DNA of 46,700 nt, from the NCBI GenBank assembly GCA_002084805.1, contig NBMC01000008.1, positions 1 through 46,700 on the forward strand. Reading direction: 5' to 3'. This document shows, piece by piece, positions 25,745 through 33,737 of this stretch; the stretch's first letter is position 1, and every line of letters begins with the position of its first letter. The position numbers and the translations under genes were made by a program. The notes under the pieces are model-generated. The model was not told where the DNA came from and ran no database searches. It saw nothing but the letters and a program-made list of their open reading frames with translations. Source of the DNA: Spirochaetaceae bacterium 4572_59 (GTDB lineage: Bacteria; Spirochaetota; Spirochaetia; DSM-2461).

Positions 25745-26317
25745 ATGAAACTTGTAATGCTGGGGGGGACGTTCAATCCTCCTCATAATGGTCATATAGC
25801 TATGGCAGACCTGGTCAGGCGCAACTGCTCCTATGACCAGGTTGTTCTTATCCCTTCATTTCAACCTCCCCATAAAACAGTTTTCTCGGATGTTAATATT
25901 CATCAGCGACTTGCTATGACCGAGTTGGCGGCTAAGGAAATTGAAAATGCCTTTGTCTCTGATTGTGAGATGATCAGGGAAGGCGTTTCTTACAGTCTTG
26001 ATACTGTCCGTTATCTGAAAGAGAAATACTCTTTGGATGGTAAGCCGGGGCTTATTATCGGTGATGACCTTATTCCGGGATTCTCCAGCTGGCACAGTGT
26101 TGATATGTTGGTGGAGGAAGTAGATCTAATTGTTCTTCATCGGGGAGATAGTGAAAAATTAGATTTACCCTACCCCCATAGCTATCTGAGCAATCCTATC
26201 ATCTCCCTTTCTTCATCAGAGATCCGGTCAAAGGTGGAAAAGGGTCTCTCTATTGACGCAGATGTTCCTGGTTCTATTGTTTCTTATATTCGTTCAGAGG
26301 GTTTGTATGGCAGATAA
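25745..26317 (+). CDS. nadD: Nicotinate-nucleotide adenylyltransferase
   Basis: This 190-residue enzyme adenylates nicotinate mononucleotide to deamido-NAD. The nucleotidyltransferase motif GGTFNPPHNGH (residues 7-17) and the C-terminal ISLSSSEIR are intact. The gene is in the obg-nadD-yqeK order common to Firmicutes and spirochaetes. It overlaps yqeK by 11 bases. With nadC and nadB 2.5 kb downstream, most of the de novo NAD route is in this window. Confidence 0.96.
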   Translation: MKLVMLGGTFNPPHNGHIAMADLVRRNCSYDQVVLIPSFQPPHKTVFSDVNIHQRLAMTELAAKEIENAFVSDCEMIREGVSYSLDTVRYLKEKYSLDGKPGLIIGDDLIPGFSSWHSVDMLVEEVDLIVLHRGDSEKLDLPYPHSYLSNPIISLSSSEIRSKVEKGLSIDADVPGSIVSYIRSEGLYGR

Positions 26318-26870
26318 AGAGTTCCTTCTGGAAAATCTCGCTGGAATGCTTAAGTCTAAAAGGTATAAACATTCTATCCGCTGTGCCGATTGTGCTGTGA
26401 AATTGGCACGGTTGTATGGTGCTGATCCGGAAAAAGCATGGATTGCCGGACTGACTCATGATATTTCAAGAGGACAGGAACGTGATCTGATTAAAGAGTG
26501 GGCAATCCTGGATAAGGGATGTCTGAGTGACTATGAGGAGCAGCATTTTGATGTGCTTCACAGTTATGCCAGTGCCTGGCATCTGAAAAGCAATCTGGGT
26601 ATAAGGGATGAGGAAATTCTGAATGCTGTCCGTTTCCATACATGCGGTTCTCCGGATATGGATATTCTGGCAAAAGTTGTTTTTGCGGCAGATTATCTGG
26701 AACCGGGACGGGGACATTTAAGCTGGAAAGATAGGGAGCAGCTTATGACGCTGTCTGTTGATCAGTTGATACTGACAATTCTGGATGCTACGGAGCATTT
26801 TTTGACAAAAAACGGAATTACTCTTTCTCCTGACAGCAGGGAGTTGTATGAAGTACTGACAAAACGGTAA
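26307..26870 (+). CDS. yqeK: YqeK-type HD-domain hydrolase (Ap4A hydrolase family)
   Basis: This 187-residue HD protein has the metal motif GLTHDISRG and further histidines in RFHTCGSP. YqeK enzymes split diadenosine tetraphosphate symmetrically to ADP. The frame is open to 26253, but ATG 26307 behind CAGAGGG gives the family N-terminus and only a short overlap with nadD. An LCP-like gene follows after 13 bases. Confidence 0.92.
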   Translation: MADKEFLLENLAGMLKSKRYKHSIRCADCAVKLARLYGADPEKAWIAGLTHDISRGQERDLIKEWAILDKGCLSDYEEQHFDVLHSYASAWHLKSNLGIRDEEILNAVRFHTCGSPDMDILAKVVFAADYLEPGRGHLSWKDREQLMTLSVDQLILTILDATEHFLTKNGITLSPDSRELYEVLTKR

Positions 26871-26883
26871 TATAGTAAAAGAT

Positions 26884-28065
26884 ATGAAAGAAAACAGGCG
26901 TATAGATTCATCAATAATAATTCTCAGTCTTATTTTTCTGATATTAATCGCTTTGGCTGTTTTTATTCTGTTTTCCATGAAAATAGATGACTATAAAGAG
27001 ATGGTAAACAATAATAAGCTTATTTCAGTGGCTTTTATTATTGAGGATAAGGAGGCGCCGGTTGTAACCGAGTTGTTCTATTATCATCCGGAAACGCGAA
27101 AAGGGGCTTTGTTGAATCTTCCCGAAGATACAGGATCTATTATTCAATCTCTGAACAGGGTTGACCGGATTGATGTTGTTTATGATGCTCATAATATTCC
27201 GGAATATTTAAAACAGGTTTCCCTCTTAACAGGTATCAATTCTGATTTTCATATTGTTGTCTCAGCTGATGAACTTGTTCGCATTGTGGATTACCTGGAA
27301 GGTGTGGAAATCTTTCTGTCAAATCCGGTAGTTGTTCAGAACGATGATGAATTGGTTCTTTTACCATCGGGGAGTGTGACTCTAGATGGTGATAAGGCGT
27401 TGGAATACCTTCAATATGAGAAGGATGGTGAATCTACCAGTGACAAGATCCGGCGGGAGCATGAGCTGATAATGGGTATCCTGAGAAAGGTTAACCAGAT
27501 GTACAGTCCTGTGTTTGCTGATAATTTGATGACTTATATCTTTCCGGAACTTGTGACGGATATGGATCAGAAATCATTTGACTCTTTTCTATCGGAACTC
27601 TCTTCTCTTGAAGTTGACCGGATGGTTTTTCAGGAGGTGCTGGGAACACGGCGGCGCGTGGATAATCAGATTCTTCTTTTTCCTCATTATGACGGAAAGC
27701 TTCTGAAGGAGACTGTAAAGCAGATGGAGGATTCACTGTCGGATTTTGATATTCTTAAGGATGAAAAACTGGTGGTTTCTATTGAAATTCAGAATGGAAC
27801 GACCAGAAATGGTCTTGCAGGACGAACTGCGGAGATATTTAAAAGCTACGGTTATCAGATATCATCTATAAAAAATGCCGATAACACCAAGTATGAAGAT
27901 ACTGTTATTCTGGACAAAAAAGGTGATCCCGCGTCCGTACAGCGGGTGGCGAATTTAATTAAGTGTACGAAAATTCATACGGAAATAGACCGGAATAGGG
28001 ATGAAACCGTAGATATTATAGTGATTTTAGGAAAGGATTTTGATGGAAGATATGTTAAACAATAA
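26884..28065 (+). CDS. LCP (LytR-CpsA-Psr)-like membrane protein with LytR_C domain
   Basis: This 393-residue protein has one N-terminal membrane helix (about 10-32) and an extracytoplasmic LCP-like domain (about 45-240) with the recognisable VEIFLSNPV and SVTLDGDKALEYLQY segments. A C-terminal LytR_C domain (about 295-393) follows. LCP enzymes move glycopolymers onto cell-wall acceptors. The conserved Arg/Asp residues near the LCP start appear lost: APVVTEL stands where RSDT-type sequence is expected, and PEDT replaces PRDT. It may thus be inactive or altered. The position between yqeK and rsfS matches Firmicutes gene order. Confidence 0.85.
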   Translation: MKENRRIDSSIIILSLIFLILIALAVFILFSMKIDDYKEMVNNNKLISVAFIIEDKEAPVVTELFYYHPETRKGALLNLPEDTGSIIQSLNRVDRIDVVYDAHNIPEYLKQVSLLTGINSDFHIVVSADELVRIVDYLEGVEIFLSNPVVVQNDDELVLLPSGSVTLDGDKALEYLQYEKDGESTSDKIRREHELIMGILRKVNQMYSPVFADNLMTYIFPELVTDMDQKSFDSFLSELSSLEVDRMVFQEVLGTRRRVDNQILLFPHYDGKLLKETVKQMEDSLSDFDILKDEKLVVSIEIQNGTTRNGLAGRTAEIFKSYGYQISSIKNADNTKYEDTVILDKKGDPASVQRVANLIKCTKIHTEIDRNRDETVDIIVILGKDFDGRYVKQ

Positions 28066-28429
28066 GGCTCCCTGGGAGGAGCTATTGGAAGTTGCTCTAG
28101 AAGCAAAAGCAAAGGACCCTGTTGTACAGGATGTCTCTGGTAAATCTACCTGGGGTGATTATATGCTGCTGGTAACAGCCAGTAGTCAGGTTCATATGCG
28201 GGGAATTTATCATCGTCTGGTTGATTATGTAAAAACAAGAGATGATATGACTGTCTATAAACAGTCCGGTGTTAAGGAAGAAAATCGTTGGATTCTTATG
28301 GATCTTGGATCAATTGTTATCAACATTATGACTGAGGAAGCAAGAGATTATTATAGACTGGAAGATGTCTGGTTTGATTCTCCCTTCTTATACAAGGGAA
28401 AAGAGGATCAATCCTCTAAGTCATCATAG
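28043..28429 (+). CDS. rsfS: Ribosomal silencing factor RsfS
   Basis: This 128-residue protein binds uL14 and blocks subunit joining when nutrients are short. Family features are GDYMLLVTASSQVH, the region WILMDLGSIVINIM, and RLEDVW near the C-terminus. ATG 28043 follows AGGAAAGG; the codon before it is TTG in the same frame. It overlaps the LCP gene by 23 bases. Its 3' end overlaps a convergent small acidic ORF by 22 bases. Confidence 0.94.
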   Translation: MEDMLNNKAPWEELLEVALEAKAKDPVVQDVSGKSTWGDYMLLVTASSQVHMRGIYHRLVDYVKTRDDMTVYKQSGVKEENRWILMDLGSIVINIMTEEARDYYRLEDVWFDSPFLYKGKEDQSSKSS

Positions 28430-28677
28430 TCTTCAAGCTCATCCATGGGTTCATGGGTGGGCTGATTGGCGTCTATAAAATCCGGTTGATCATTTTCATC
28501 AATCAGGTCTTCATCATAGCAGTCTTCTTGCTCTGAACGAGTAATCCCGTCATCGTATTCATTATCTTCTTTATCGAAATCATCGATATTCTGTTCAAAT
28601 AACTCATCTTCTTCGAAATCAAAAAAGCAAGACTTATCTTCGGATAATTCTTCAATACCTGATACAGGTTGGAACAT
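28408..28677 (-). CDS. Small highly acidic hypothetical protein
   Basis: This 89-residue ORF has 38 Asp/Glu and only 3 Lys/Arg, so it is very acidic and probably unstructured. AGAGGG lies about 9 bases before ATG 28677. It converges on rsfS and overlaps its last 22 bases. No domain is recognised. It could be a nucleic-acid-mimic or charge-buffering protein, but a fortuitous ORF cannot be excluded. Confidence 0.55.
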   Translation of the reverse strand: MFQPVSGIEELSEDKSCFFDFEEDELFEQNIDDFDKEDNEYDDGITRSEQEDCYDEDLIDENDQPDFIDANQPTHEPMDELEDYDDLED

Positions 28678-28741
28678 GATATTCGTACCCTCTATAAATT
28701 ATGAAATTGACTAATCTGTTCATATCATATTAACAGCTATA

Positions 28742-28770
28742 TTGCCAACCTCCGTCTAATAATTTAGAAT
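28742..28770 (+). promoter_or_regulatory. Candidate promoter giving a nearly leaderless nadC mRNA
   Basis: TTGCCA (28742-28747) and TAGAAT (28765-28770) are 17 bases apart. The predicted start at 28777 is 3 bases before ATG 28780, which lacks a Shine-Dalgarno. Confidence 0.45.
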
Positions 28771-28779
28771 AAATTTATT

Positions 28780-29616
28780 ATGAATGATGCAAATTTTAAC
28801 AATTTATTAACACTGGCTCTCTCAGAAGATCTTGGTGATACAGGTGATGTCACATCCAGAGCTATATTCGATGATTCGCAAACAATTACTGCTATCTTAA
28901 AAAGTAAGGATAGCGGCGTTCTGGCAGGCCTGCCATTTTTCGGGCAGGTCTTTAGAAAAGTTAATCAGGATATTGTCGTAGAAGAGATGAAAACCGATGG
29001 GGATGAACTGGAACCAGGAGATATTGTCGCCAAGTTGAGCGGCTCGGTTGCCTCTATTCTGGAAGCGGAAAGAACAGCAATTAATTTTCTCTCTTTTATG
29101 TCCGGAATCGCGACTATTACGGCTGAACACATTAAAGCTGCTAACGACAAGGGGCAGGTGCTTATTCTGGATACCCGGAAAACACTGCCCGGTTACAGAA
29201 CTCTTTCTAAATATGCCGTTTCCAAGGGGGGTGGGAAAAATCACCGGATGGGTCTATATGATATGGTTATGATTAAGGACAACCATGCCGATGCCGCCGG
29301 GGGAATAACTTCTGCAGTGCAAAAAGTCAGGGATAAATGGGGTACACTCTATCGTATAGAGGTTGAATGCCGCAATTTAGAAGAAGTAAAGGAAGCCCTT
29401 GACTGTGCTGTGGATGTTATCATGCTTGATAATATGACAGCACGGGAAACTGCCGAGGCCGTTGCTCTCCGAAAGGGAAGTGTGGAATTTGAAGCTTCCG
29501 GTAATATGGATTTGGAGAAAATCCGCCGTTATAATAATACAGGTGTGGATTATATATCCATTGGAAAATTGACTCACTCAGTGACAGCCTTTGATTTTTC
29601 ACTGGTAATGGAATAA
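28780..29616 (+). CDS. nadC: Nicotinate-nucleotide pyrophosphorylase (quinolinate phosphoribosyltransferase)
   Basis: This 278-residue enzyme turns quinolinate and PRPP into nicotinate mononucleotide. Signatures are EDLGDTGDVTS near the start, LDTRKTLPGYR, the lysine-bearing MIKDNH and VDVIMLDN. Length is usual. nadB begins 4 bases after the stop, so the two form an operon. nadA is not in the window. No ribosome-binding site is seen before the start. Confidence 0.96.
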   Translation: MNDANFNNLLTLALSEDLGDTGDVTSRAIFDDSQTITAILKSKDSGVLAGLPFFGQVFRKVNQDIVVEEMKTDGDELEPGDIVAKLSGSVASILEAERTAINFLSFMSGIATITAEHIKAANDKGQVLILDTRKTLPGYRTLSKYAVSKGGGKNHRMGLYDMVMIKDNHADAAGGITSAVQKVRDKWGTLYRIEVECRNLEEVKEALDCAVDVIMLDNMTARETAEAVALRKGSVEFEASGNMDLEKIRRYNNTGVDYISIGKLTHSVTAFDFSLVME

Positions 29617-29620
29617 AAAT

Positions 29621-31213
29621 ATGCCTGACTTCAGGAACTTTGATGTAATAATTTTGGGAACGGGGATTTCTGGTTTGGCCAGTGCTATAACTGCAGCTGA
29701 GCAGGGATTGAAGGTCGGGATCTTCAGTAAGTCCGGAGACCTTGAGGATACAAATACCTATCATGCCCAGGGCGGTATAGTCGGGCACAGTGATGAAGAT
29801 ACTCCTCAACTTTTTGCCGATGATATTCTCAAAGCCGGTGATTATTTGAATAGTAGGGAAGCGGTAAAAATTCTTTCTGAAACCGGTCCTTCTTTGGTTG
29901 ATGAATATCTGGTCGATAAAATTAAAGTCGGTTTTAACAGAAAAGAAGACGGGTCTCTTGATCTGACCAGGGAAGCTGTTCATTCTATCCGGCGTATTTA
30001 TCATGAAAAAGACAGAACCGGAAAAGCTATTGAAACGGATATGCTGAATTATGTTCAGAAATCCGATAATATTCAGATTTTTCCTTTTCATATGGCCATT
30101 GATCTTATTTCGGTCTGTCATCATTCCAAGGATCCTCAGGCACGGTACAAAGAAAACCGTGTTATAGGTGTTTATATCCTGAACTGTGAAACCAAAGAGG
30201 TTAAGCCTATTTTCGCGGGTGCTGTTATTCTTGCAACCGGTGGTATCGGGACTATATATCAGCATACCTCTAATCCGGCTGTGGCAACGGGTGATGGCAT
30301 AGCAATGGCCTATCAGGTTGGAGCCTCTATCATTAATGCCGAGTTTGTTCAGTTTCATCCGACAACCCTCTATCATCGGGATGCAGAGAACTTTTTGATC
30401 TCTGAGGCTGTCCGGGGGGAAGGGGCTATTCTGCTGAATCGTCATGGTGACGCTTTTATGAAACGGTATAATCCGAGTTTGAAAGATCTGGCTCCCCGTG
30501 ATGAGGTTGCCCGTTCGATTTATATGGAAATGGAAAAATGTGGTACATCCTATGTTTATCTTGACACCCCTCATATGAATATTGATCTTCCTTCTCATTT
30601 TCCCAGTATTTCTGAAAAATGTATGGAAATCGGACTGGATATTAGCAAGGATCCGATTCCGGTTGTTCCTGCTGCACACTATTTCTGCGGCGGCATAAAA
30701 GTAGATATGAACGGTCAGACTACTGTGCCGGGACTCTATGCCGTAGGAGAAACAGCTTGCACCGGTGTCCATGGTGCAAACCGGCTGGCATCAGTGTCTC
30801 TTCTGGAAGGATTGGTCTGCGGTTTGAAAACAGGACGCCATATTGCGGATAATCTTGAAAATCCCGGTTTCGATCTCAGAAGAAGTATTCCTGCTTGGAT
30901 TTATCCAGTAAATGAAGAGTCTGTTGATCCCATTCTTATTAAAAGTGATACACATACCATACAGGCTCTGATGTGGAACTATGTTGGAATTATTCGTTCT
31001 CCCAAACGTCTTTCCCGGGCTCTCTCTGATTTGAATTATCACTCTCACCGGATTGACCGATTTTATCGGGAAGCAGGAATAACAAGGGAGCTGGTAGAGC
31101 TTCGAAACTCTGTTCTGACTGCCACTGTCATTACTCGAGCCGCATATAACAATAAAAAGTCACAGGGCTGTCACTATATGGTTACAAGGGACGGATCATT
31201 TGAGAAGAGTTGA
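29621..31213 (+). CDS. nadB: L-aspartate oxidase
   Basis: This 530-residue flavoenzyme oxidises aspartate to iminoaspartate, the first step of de novo NAD synthesis. The FAD Rossmann motif ILGTGISGLASA is at residues 11-22. The family catalytic region QFHPTTL, the segment VRGEGA and the C-terminal FAD contact GANRLASVSLLEG are present. It is coupled to nadC upstream. Its last 14 bases overlap the TTG start of ispE. Confidence 0.95.
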   Translation: MPDFRNFDVIILGTGISGLASAITAAEQGLKVGIFSKSGDLEDTNTYHAQGGIVGHSDEDTPQLFADDILKAGDYLNSREAVKILSETGPSLVDEYLVDKIKVGFNRKEDGSLDLTREAVHSIRRIYHEKDRTGKAIETDMLNYVQKSDNIQIFPFHMAIDLISVCHHSKDPQARYKENRVIGVYILNCETKEVKPIFAGAVILATGGIGTIYQHTSNPAVATGDGIAMAYQVGASIINAEFVQFHPTTLYHRDAENFLISEAVRGEGAILLNRHGDAFMKRYNPSLKDLAPRDEVARSIYMEMEKCGTSYVYLDTPHMNIDLPSHFPSISEKCMEIGLDISKDPIPVVPAAHYFCGGIKVDMNGQTTVPGLYAVGETACTGVHGANRLASVSLLEGLVCGLKTGRHIADNLENPGFDLRRSIPAWIYPVNEESVDPILIKSDTHTIQALMWNYVGIIRSPKRLSRALSDLNYHSHRIDRFYREAGITRELVELRNSVLTATVITRAAYNNKKSQGCHYMVTRDGSFEKS

Positions 31214-32090
31214 GATTCTTTCTCCGGCAAAAATTAACCTCCATCTGGAAGTAGGGGCGGTCAGGAATGATGGGTTTCATGAAATCCAGTCCTTGTTTCA
31301 GGCGGTGTCTCTTTATGATCGTATGGAATGGACTTTGACAGACAGACAGGGAGAGTGTCTTATCAGTGGTGACTTTCCCTGTTTGGCTGAAGATAATCTT
31401 ATCTATAAGGCTGTTGGTTTATTTCGGGATGCCACTGGATTTAAAGAGGGAGTGTCTGTTTCTGTTGATAAGAAGATTCCCCACGAGGCCGGATTGGGGG
31501 GAGGGTCTTCCAATGGAGCAGCTGCTTTAAAGGCAATGGCTGCCCTGTCCGGGATCTCTTTTTCATTTGAAAAAATGGTCGAAATGGCAGCCTCTTTGGG
31601 AAGTGATGTTCCCTTCTTTTTCTATGGTGCGGCCGCCGCTGTCTCTGGACGTGGTGAAATTGTAGAGACCATACCCGCCCGTACGGATTTTTCAGTTATT
31701 CTTGTCAAACCTGACAGTCTTGGAATCTCAACAGCCGATGCCTACCGTGCGGTAGATCGTTATTTAGAAGATGAAAACAACGTGCAAAGTGTTCTTACAA
31801 AAGAAGATATGATAAAGCTATATAGAGAGCTATCTCCAGCAGAATGGCCCTTTCGTAACAGCTTTTTTGAAACTTATAAAAATCAATATAAACCCCTTGA
31901 GTTTATTTTCAATCTTCTTTATGATTCAGGAGCTGTATTTGCCGGTTTGTCCGGTAGTGGTAGTGCCGTATTCGGTTTATTCCTTTCAGTGGAAAAAGCC
32001 CACATAGCTGAAAGCCATTTGAGGAGCCACTTTCCTTTTACGGAAAGAATTAAACCTCTTGATAGCATTCTGCCTGCTAATGTTCTATAA
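31200..32090 (+). CDS. ispE: 4-diphosphocytidyl-2-C-methyl-D-erythritol kinase
   Basis: This 296-residue GHMP kinase phosphorylates CDP-methylerythritol in the MEP isoprenoid pathway. It has the N-terminal SPAKINLHLEV, the GHMP ATP loop GLGGGSSNGAAAL and the C-terminal GLSGSGSAVFGLF. The start is TTG at 31200 with AAGGG nine bases upstream, inside the end of nadB; no later start keeps the conserved PAKINL strand. spoVG follows 37 bases on. Confidence 0.94.
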   Translation: MRRVEILSPAKINLHLEVGAVRNDGFHEIQSLFQAVSLYDRMEWTLTDRQGECLISGDFPCLAEDNLIYKAVGLFRDATGFKEGVSVSVDKKIPHEAGLGGGSSNGAAALKAMAALSGISFSFEKMVEMAASLGSDVPFFFYGAAAAVSGRGEIVETIPARTDFSVILVKPDSLGISTADAYRAVDRYLEDENNVQSVLTKEDMIKLYRELSPAEWPFRNSFFETYKNQYKPLEFIFNLLYDSGAVFAGLSGSGSAVFGLFLSVEKAHIAESHLRSHFPFTERIKPLDSILPANVL

Positions 32091-32127
32091 TGAATGTATT
32101 ATTGCGCATAAGCGGTAGGGGGAGCTA

Positions 32128-32409
32128 ATGGATATTACTGACATCCGCATTCGAAAGGTTAATGCTGACGGTAAACTTAAGGCCTATGTGACGGTTACAT
32201 TTGATGATTCATTTGTTGTTCACAATGTGAAAATTATCGAAGGAGATAGCGGTGTTTTCATTGCTATGCCAAGCAGGAAAACAAAAAATGGTGTTTATAA
32301 GGATGTAGCTCATCCTATTAATACAGAATTCAGGACTATTCTACAGGATAGGATCTTGGATGAATATAATAATTTAGAACCTGAAGCTGATGAGCACTCG
32401 GAAGTTTAG
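32128..32409 (+). CDS. spoVG: SpoVG family nucleic-acid-binding regulator
   Basis: This 93-residue protein has the SpoVG signature: an N-terminal ITDIRIRKV strand, FVVHNVKIIEG, VFIAMPSRK and DVAHPI. In spirochaetes (Borrelia) SpoVG binds DNA and RNA and modulates expression; there is no sporulation here. GGGGGAG precedes ATG 32128. tRNA-Gln(TTG) begins 32 bases after the stop, in the same direction. Confidence 0.95.
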   Translation: MDITDIRIRKVNADGKLKAYVTVTFDDSFVVHNVKIIEGDSGVFIAMPSRKTKNGVYKDVAHPINTEFRTILQDRILDEYNNLEPEADEHSEV

Positions 32410-32441
32410 GATTAAAAATTTAAAGAATTAAAACAAAAAAT

Positions 32442-32513
32442 TTGGACGTCGGCAAGCGGTAAGCCACCGGGTTTTGATCCCGGCATTCGCAGGTTCGATC
32501 CCTGCCGTCCAAG
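32442..32513 (+). tRNA. tRNA-Gln, anticodon TTG
   Basis: The acceptor pairs TTGGACG with CGTCCAA and the anticodon stem CCGGG/CCCGG encloses TTTTGAT, giving TTG. The T-arm contains TTCGATC. CCA is not encoded. It lies between spoVG and rplY with no terminator hairpin on either side, so it may be processed from an operon transcript. Confidence 0.95.
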
Positions 32514-32547
32514 CTATTTTTTTTAGTAGTTTCAAGGAGTTAAGAAG

Positions 32548-33159
32548 ATGGAGCAGAAAACCCTCTCGGTTGTTGAGCGGAAGGAATTTAAAAAGGGCCC
32601 TGCCAAACAGTTAAGAAAAGAGGGGAAAATACCCGCTGTTGTCTACGGACACACGGAACCTCTTCATATTTCGGTAGACGCTAGAGAATTCTCAAAGAAA
32701 TTCAAAGTCGTAACTGAAAATACAATTATTGTTTTGGAAATGGATGGAAAAAAGATTGAAGTTCTGGTAAAAGCACTTCAGGAAGATATTGTTAAAGAAA
32801 GTGTTGAGCATATCGATTTTTATGAAATCGAAAAAGGCAAACTTCTTAAAACTCATGTTCCTGTTCACACAGTTGGTAACCCCATTGGTGTGAAAGAAGG
32901 TGGAATGCTTGAACAGATCATGAACCGTTTTGAAGTGGAATGTCTTCCCGTAAACCTTCCAGAAGAAATCTCAATCAATATTGAGAAAATGGACATGGGT
33001 AGCTCCATTCACGTACGTGATATAGCACTCCCTGAAGGTGTAAGAGTTCTGGATGCAGAAGATGCAACAGTTGTTGTTGTCTCCATACCTAAAGCAGAAG
33101 TTGTTGAATCCGACGAAGAAGATGAATCCGAAGAAGCAGCAGCTAGTACTGAAGGTTAA
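32548..33159 (+). CDS. rplY: Ribosomal protein bL25, long CTC form
   Basis: This 203-residue 5S-rRNA-binding protein has the N-terminal L25 domain (about 1-90; GPAKQLRKEGKIPAVVYGH) and the C-terminal TL5/CTC beta domain (about 95-185). It ends in an acidic Glu/Asp-rich tail. AAGGAG precedes ATG 32548. Its stop nearly touches the probable CTG start of pth. The rplY-pth pair is widely conserved. Confidence 0.95.
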   Translation: MEQKTLSVVERKEFKKGPAKQLRKEGKIPAVVYGHTEPLHISVDAREFSKKFKVVTENTIIVLEMDGKKIEVLVKALQEDIVKESVEHIDFYEIEKGKLLKTHVPVHTVGNPIGVKEGGMLEQIMNRFEVECLPVNLPEEISINIEKMDMGSSIHVRDIALPEGVRVLDAEDATVVVVSIPKAEVVESDEEDESEEAAASTEG

Positions 33160-33161
33160 TT

Positions 33162-33737
33162 CTGAACTTTCTAATAATGGGTCTGGGAAATCCCGGATCC
33201 AAATATATATATACCCGGCATAATGTCGGGTTTAATATGATCGAGCTGCTCGCTGAGCAGCTTGTTTTGTCTCTAAAGAAACCCCTTTTTCGTAATTATG
33301 TGTATGCTCGGAAAAATGGCGGATCAAATGTCCTACACTTGATAAAACCTCTGACTTATATGAACCGTTCCGGTGATATTCTGCCGTCTTTAATGCATCG
33401 TACAGGTACAGAAAATGATGCCCTGATTGTAATTGTTGATAACATGGATCTGCCGGCAGGCCGGGTTAGAATGAAAGCAAACGGATCATCAGCAGGTCAT
33501 AACGGATTAAAATCAATAATGGCTAATATTGAAACCGGCCAGTTCTACCGGCTTTATATCGGGGTAGGCCGTCCTGAGCAGGGCAGTACTGTTGTTGACC
33601 ATGTTCTTGGTGAGTTTTCAGAAGAAAACCGTAAAAAAGTAGATGCTGCCATTGAACGTTGTGTCGCTGTATTCAGCAGGATTGGGGATATGACCATCAA
33701 ACAGCTAGCCAGAGAAATCAATGCAGGAAACAGTTGA
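33162..33737 (+). CDS. pth: Peptidyl-tRNA hydrolase, probable CTG start
   Basis: This enzyme releases peptides from dropped-off peptidyl-tRNA. It carries GLGNPG, TRHNVG and DNMDLPAGRVRMK. The first ATG (33177) would begin at MGLGNPG and remove the first beta strand, which family members have as KLIVGLGNPG-type sequence. In frame upstream, CTG 33162 restores NFLIMGLGNPG and puts the key Asn and His at residues 10 and 20, matching Pth numbering. GAAGG (33151-33155) is 6 bases before CTG. ATT 33159 is another option; a stop lies at 33150. The gene overlaps tilS by 17 bases. Confidence 0.9.
   Translation: MNFLIMGLGNPGSKYIYTRHNVGFNMIELLAEQLVLSLKKPLFRNYVYARKNGGSNVLHLIKPLTYMNRSGDILPSLMHRTGTENDALIVIVDNMDLPAGRVRMKANGSSAGHNGLKSIMANIETGQFYRLYIGVGRPEQGSTVVDHVLGEFSEENRKKVDAAIERCVAVFSRIGDMTIKQLAREINAGNS

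Noticed and set aside
29420..30772. 450-residue antisense ORF over nadB
   Set aside because: nadB is unambiguous on the plus strand; the antisense product has no recognisable domain.
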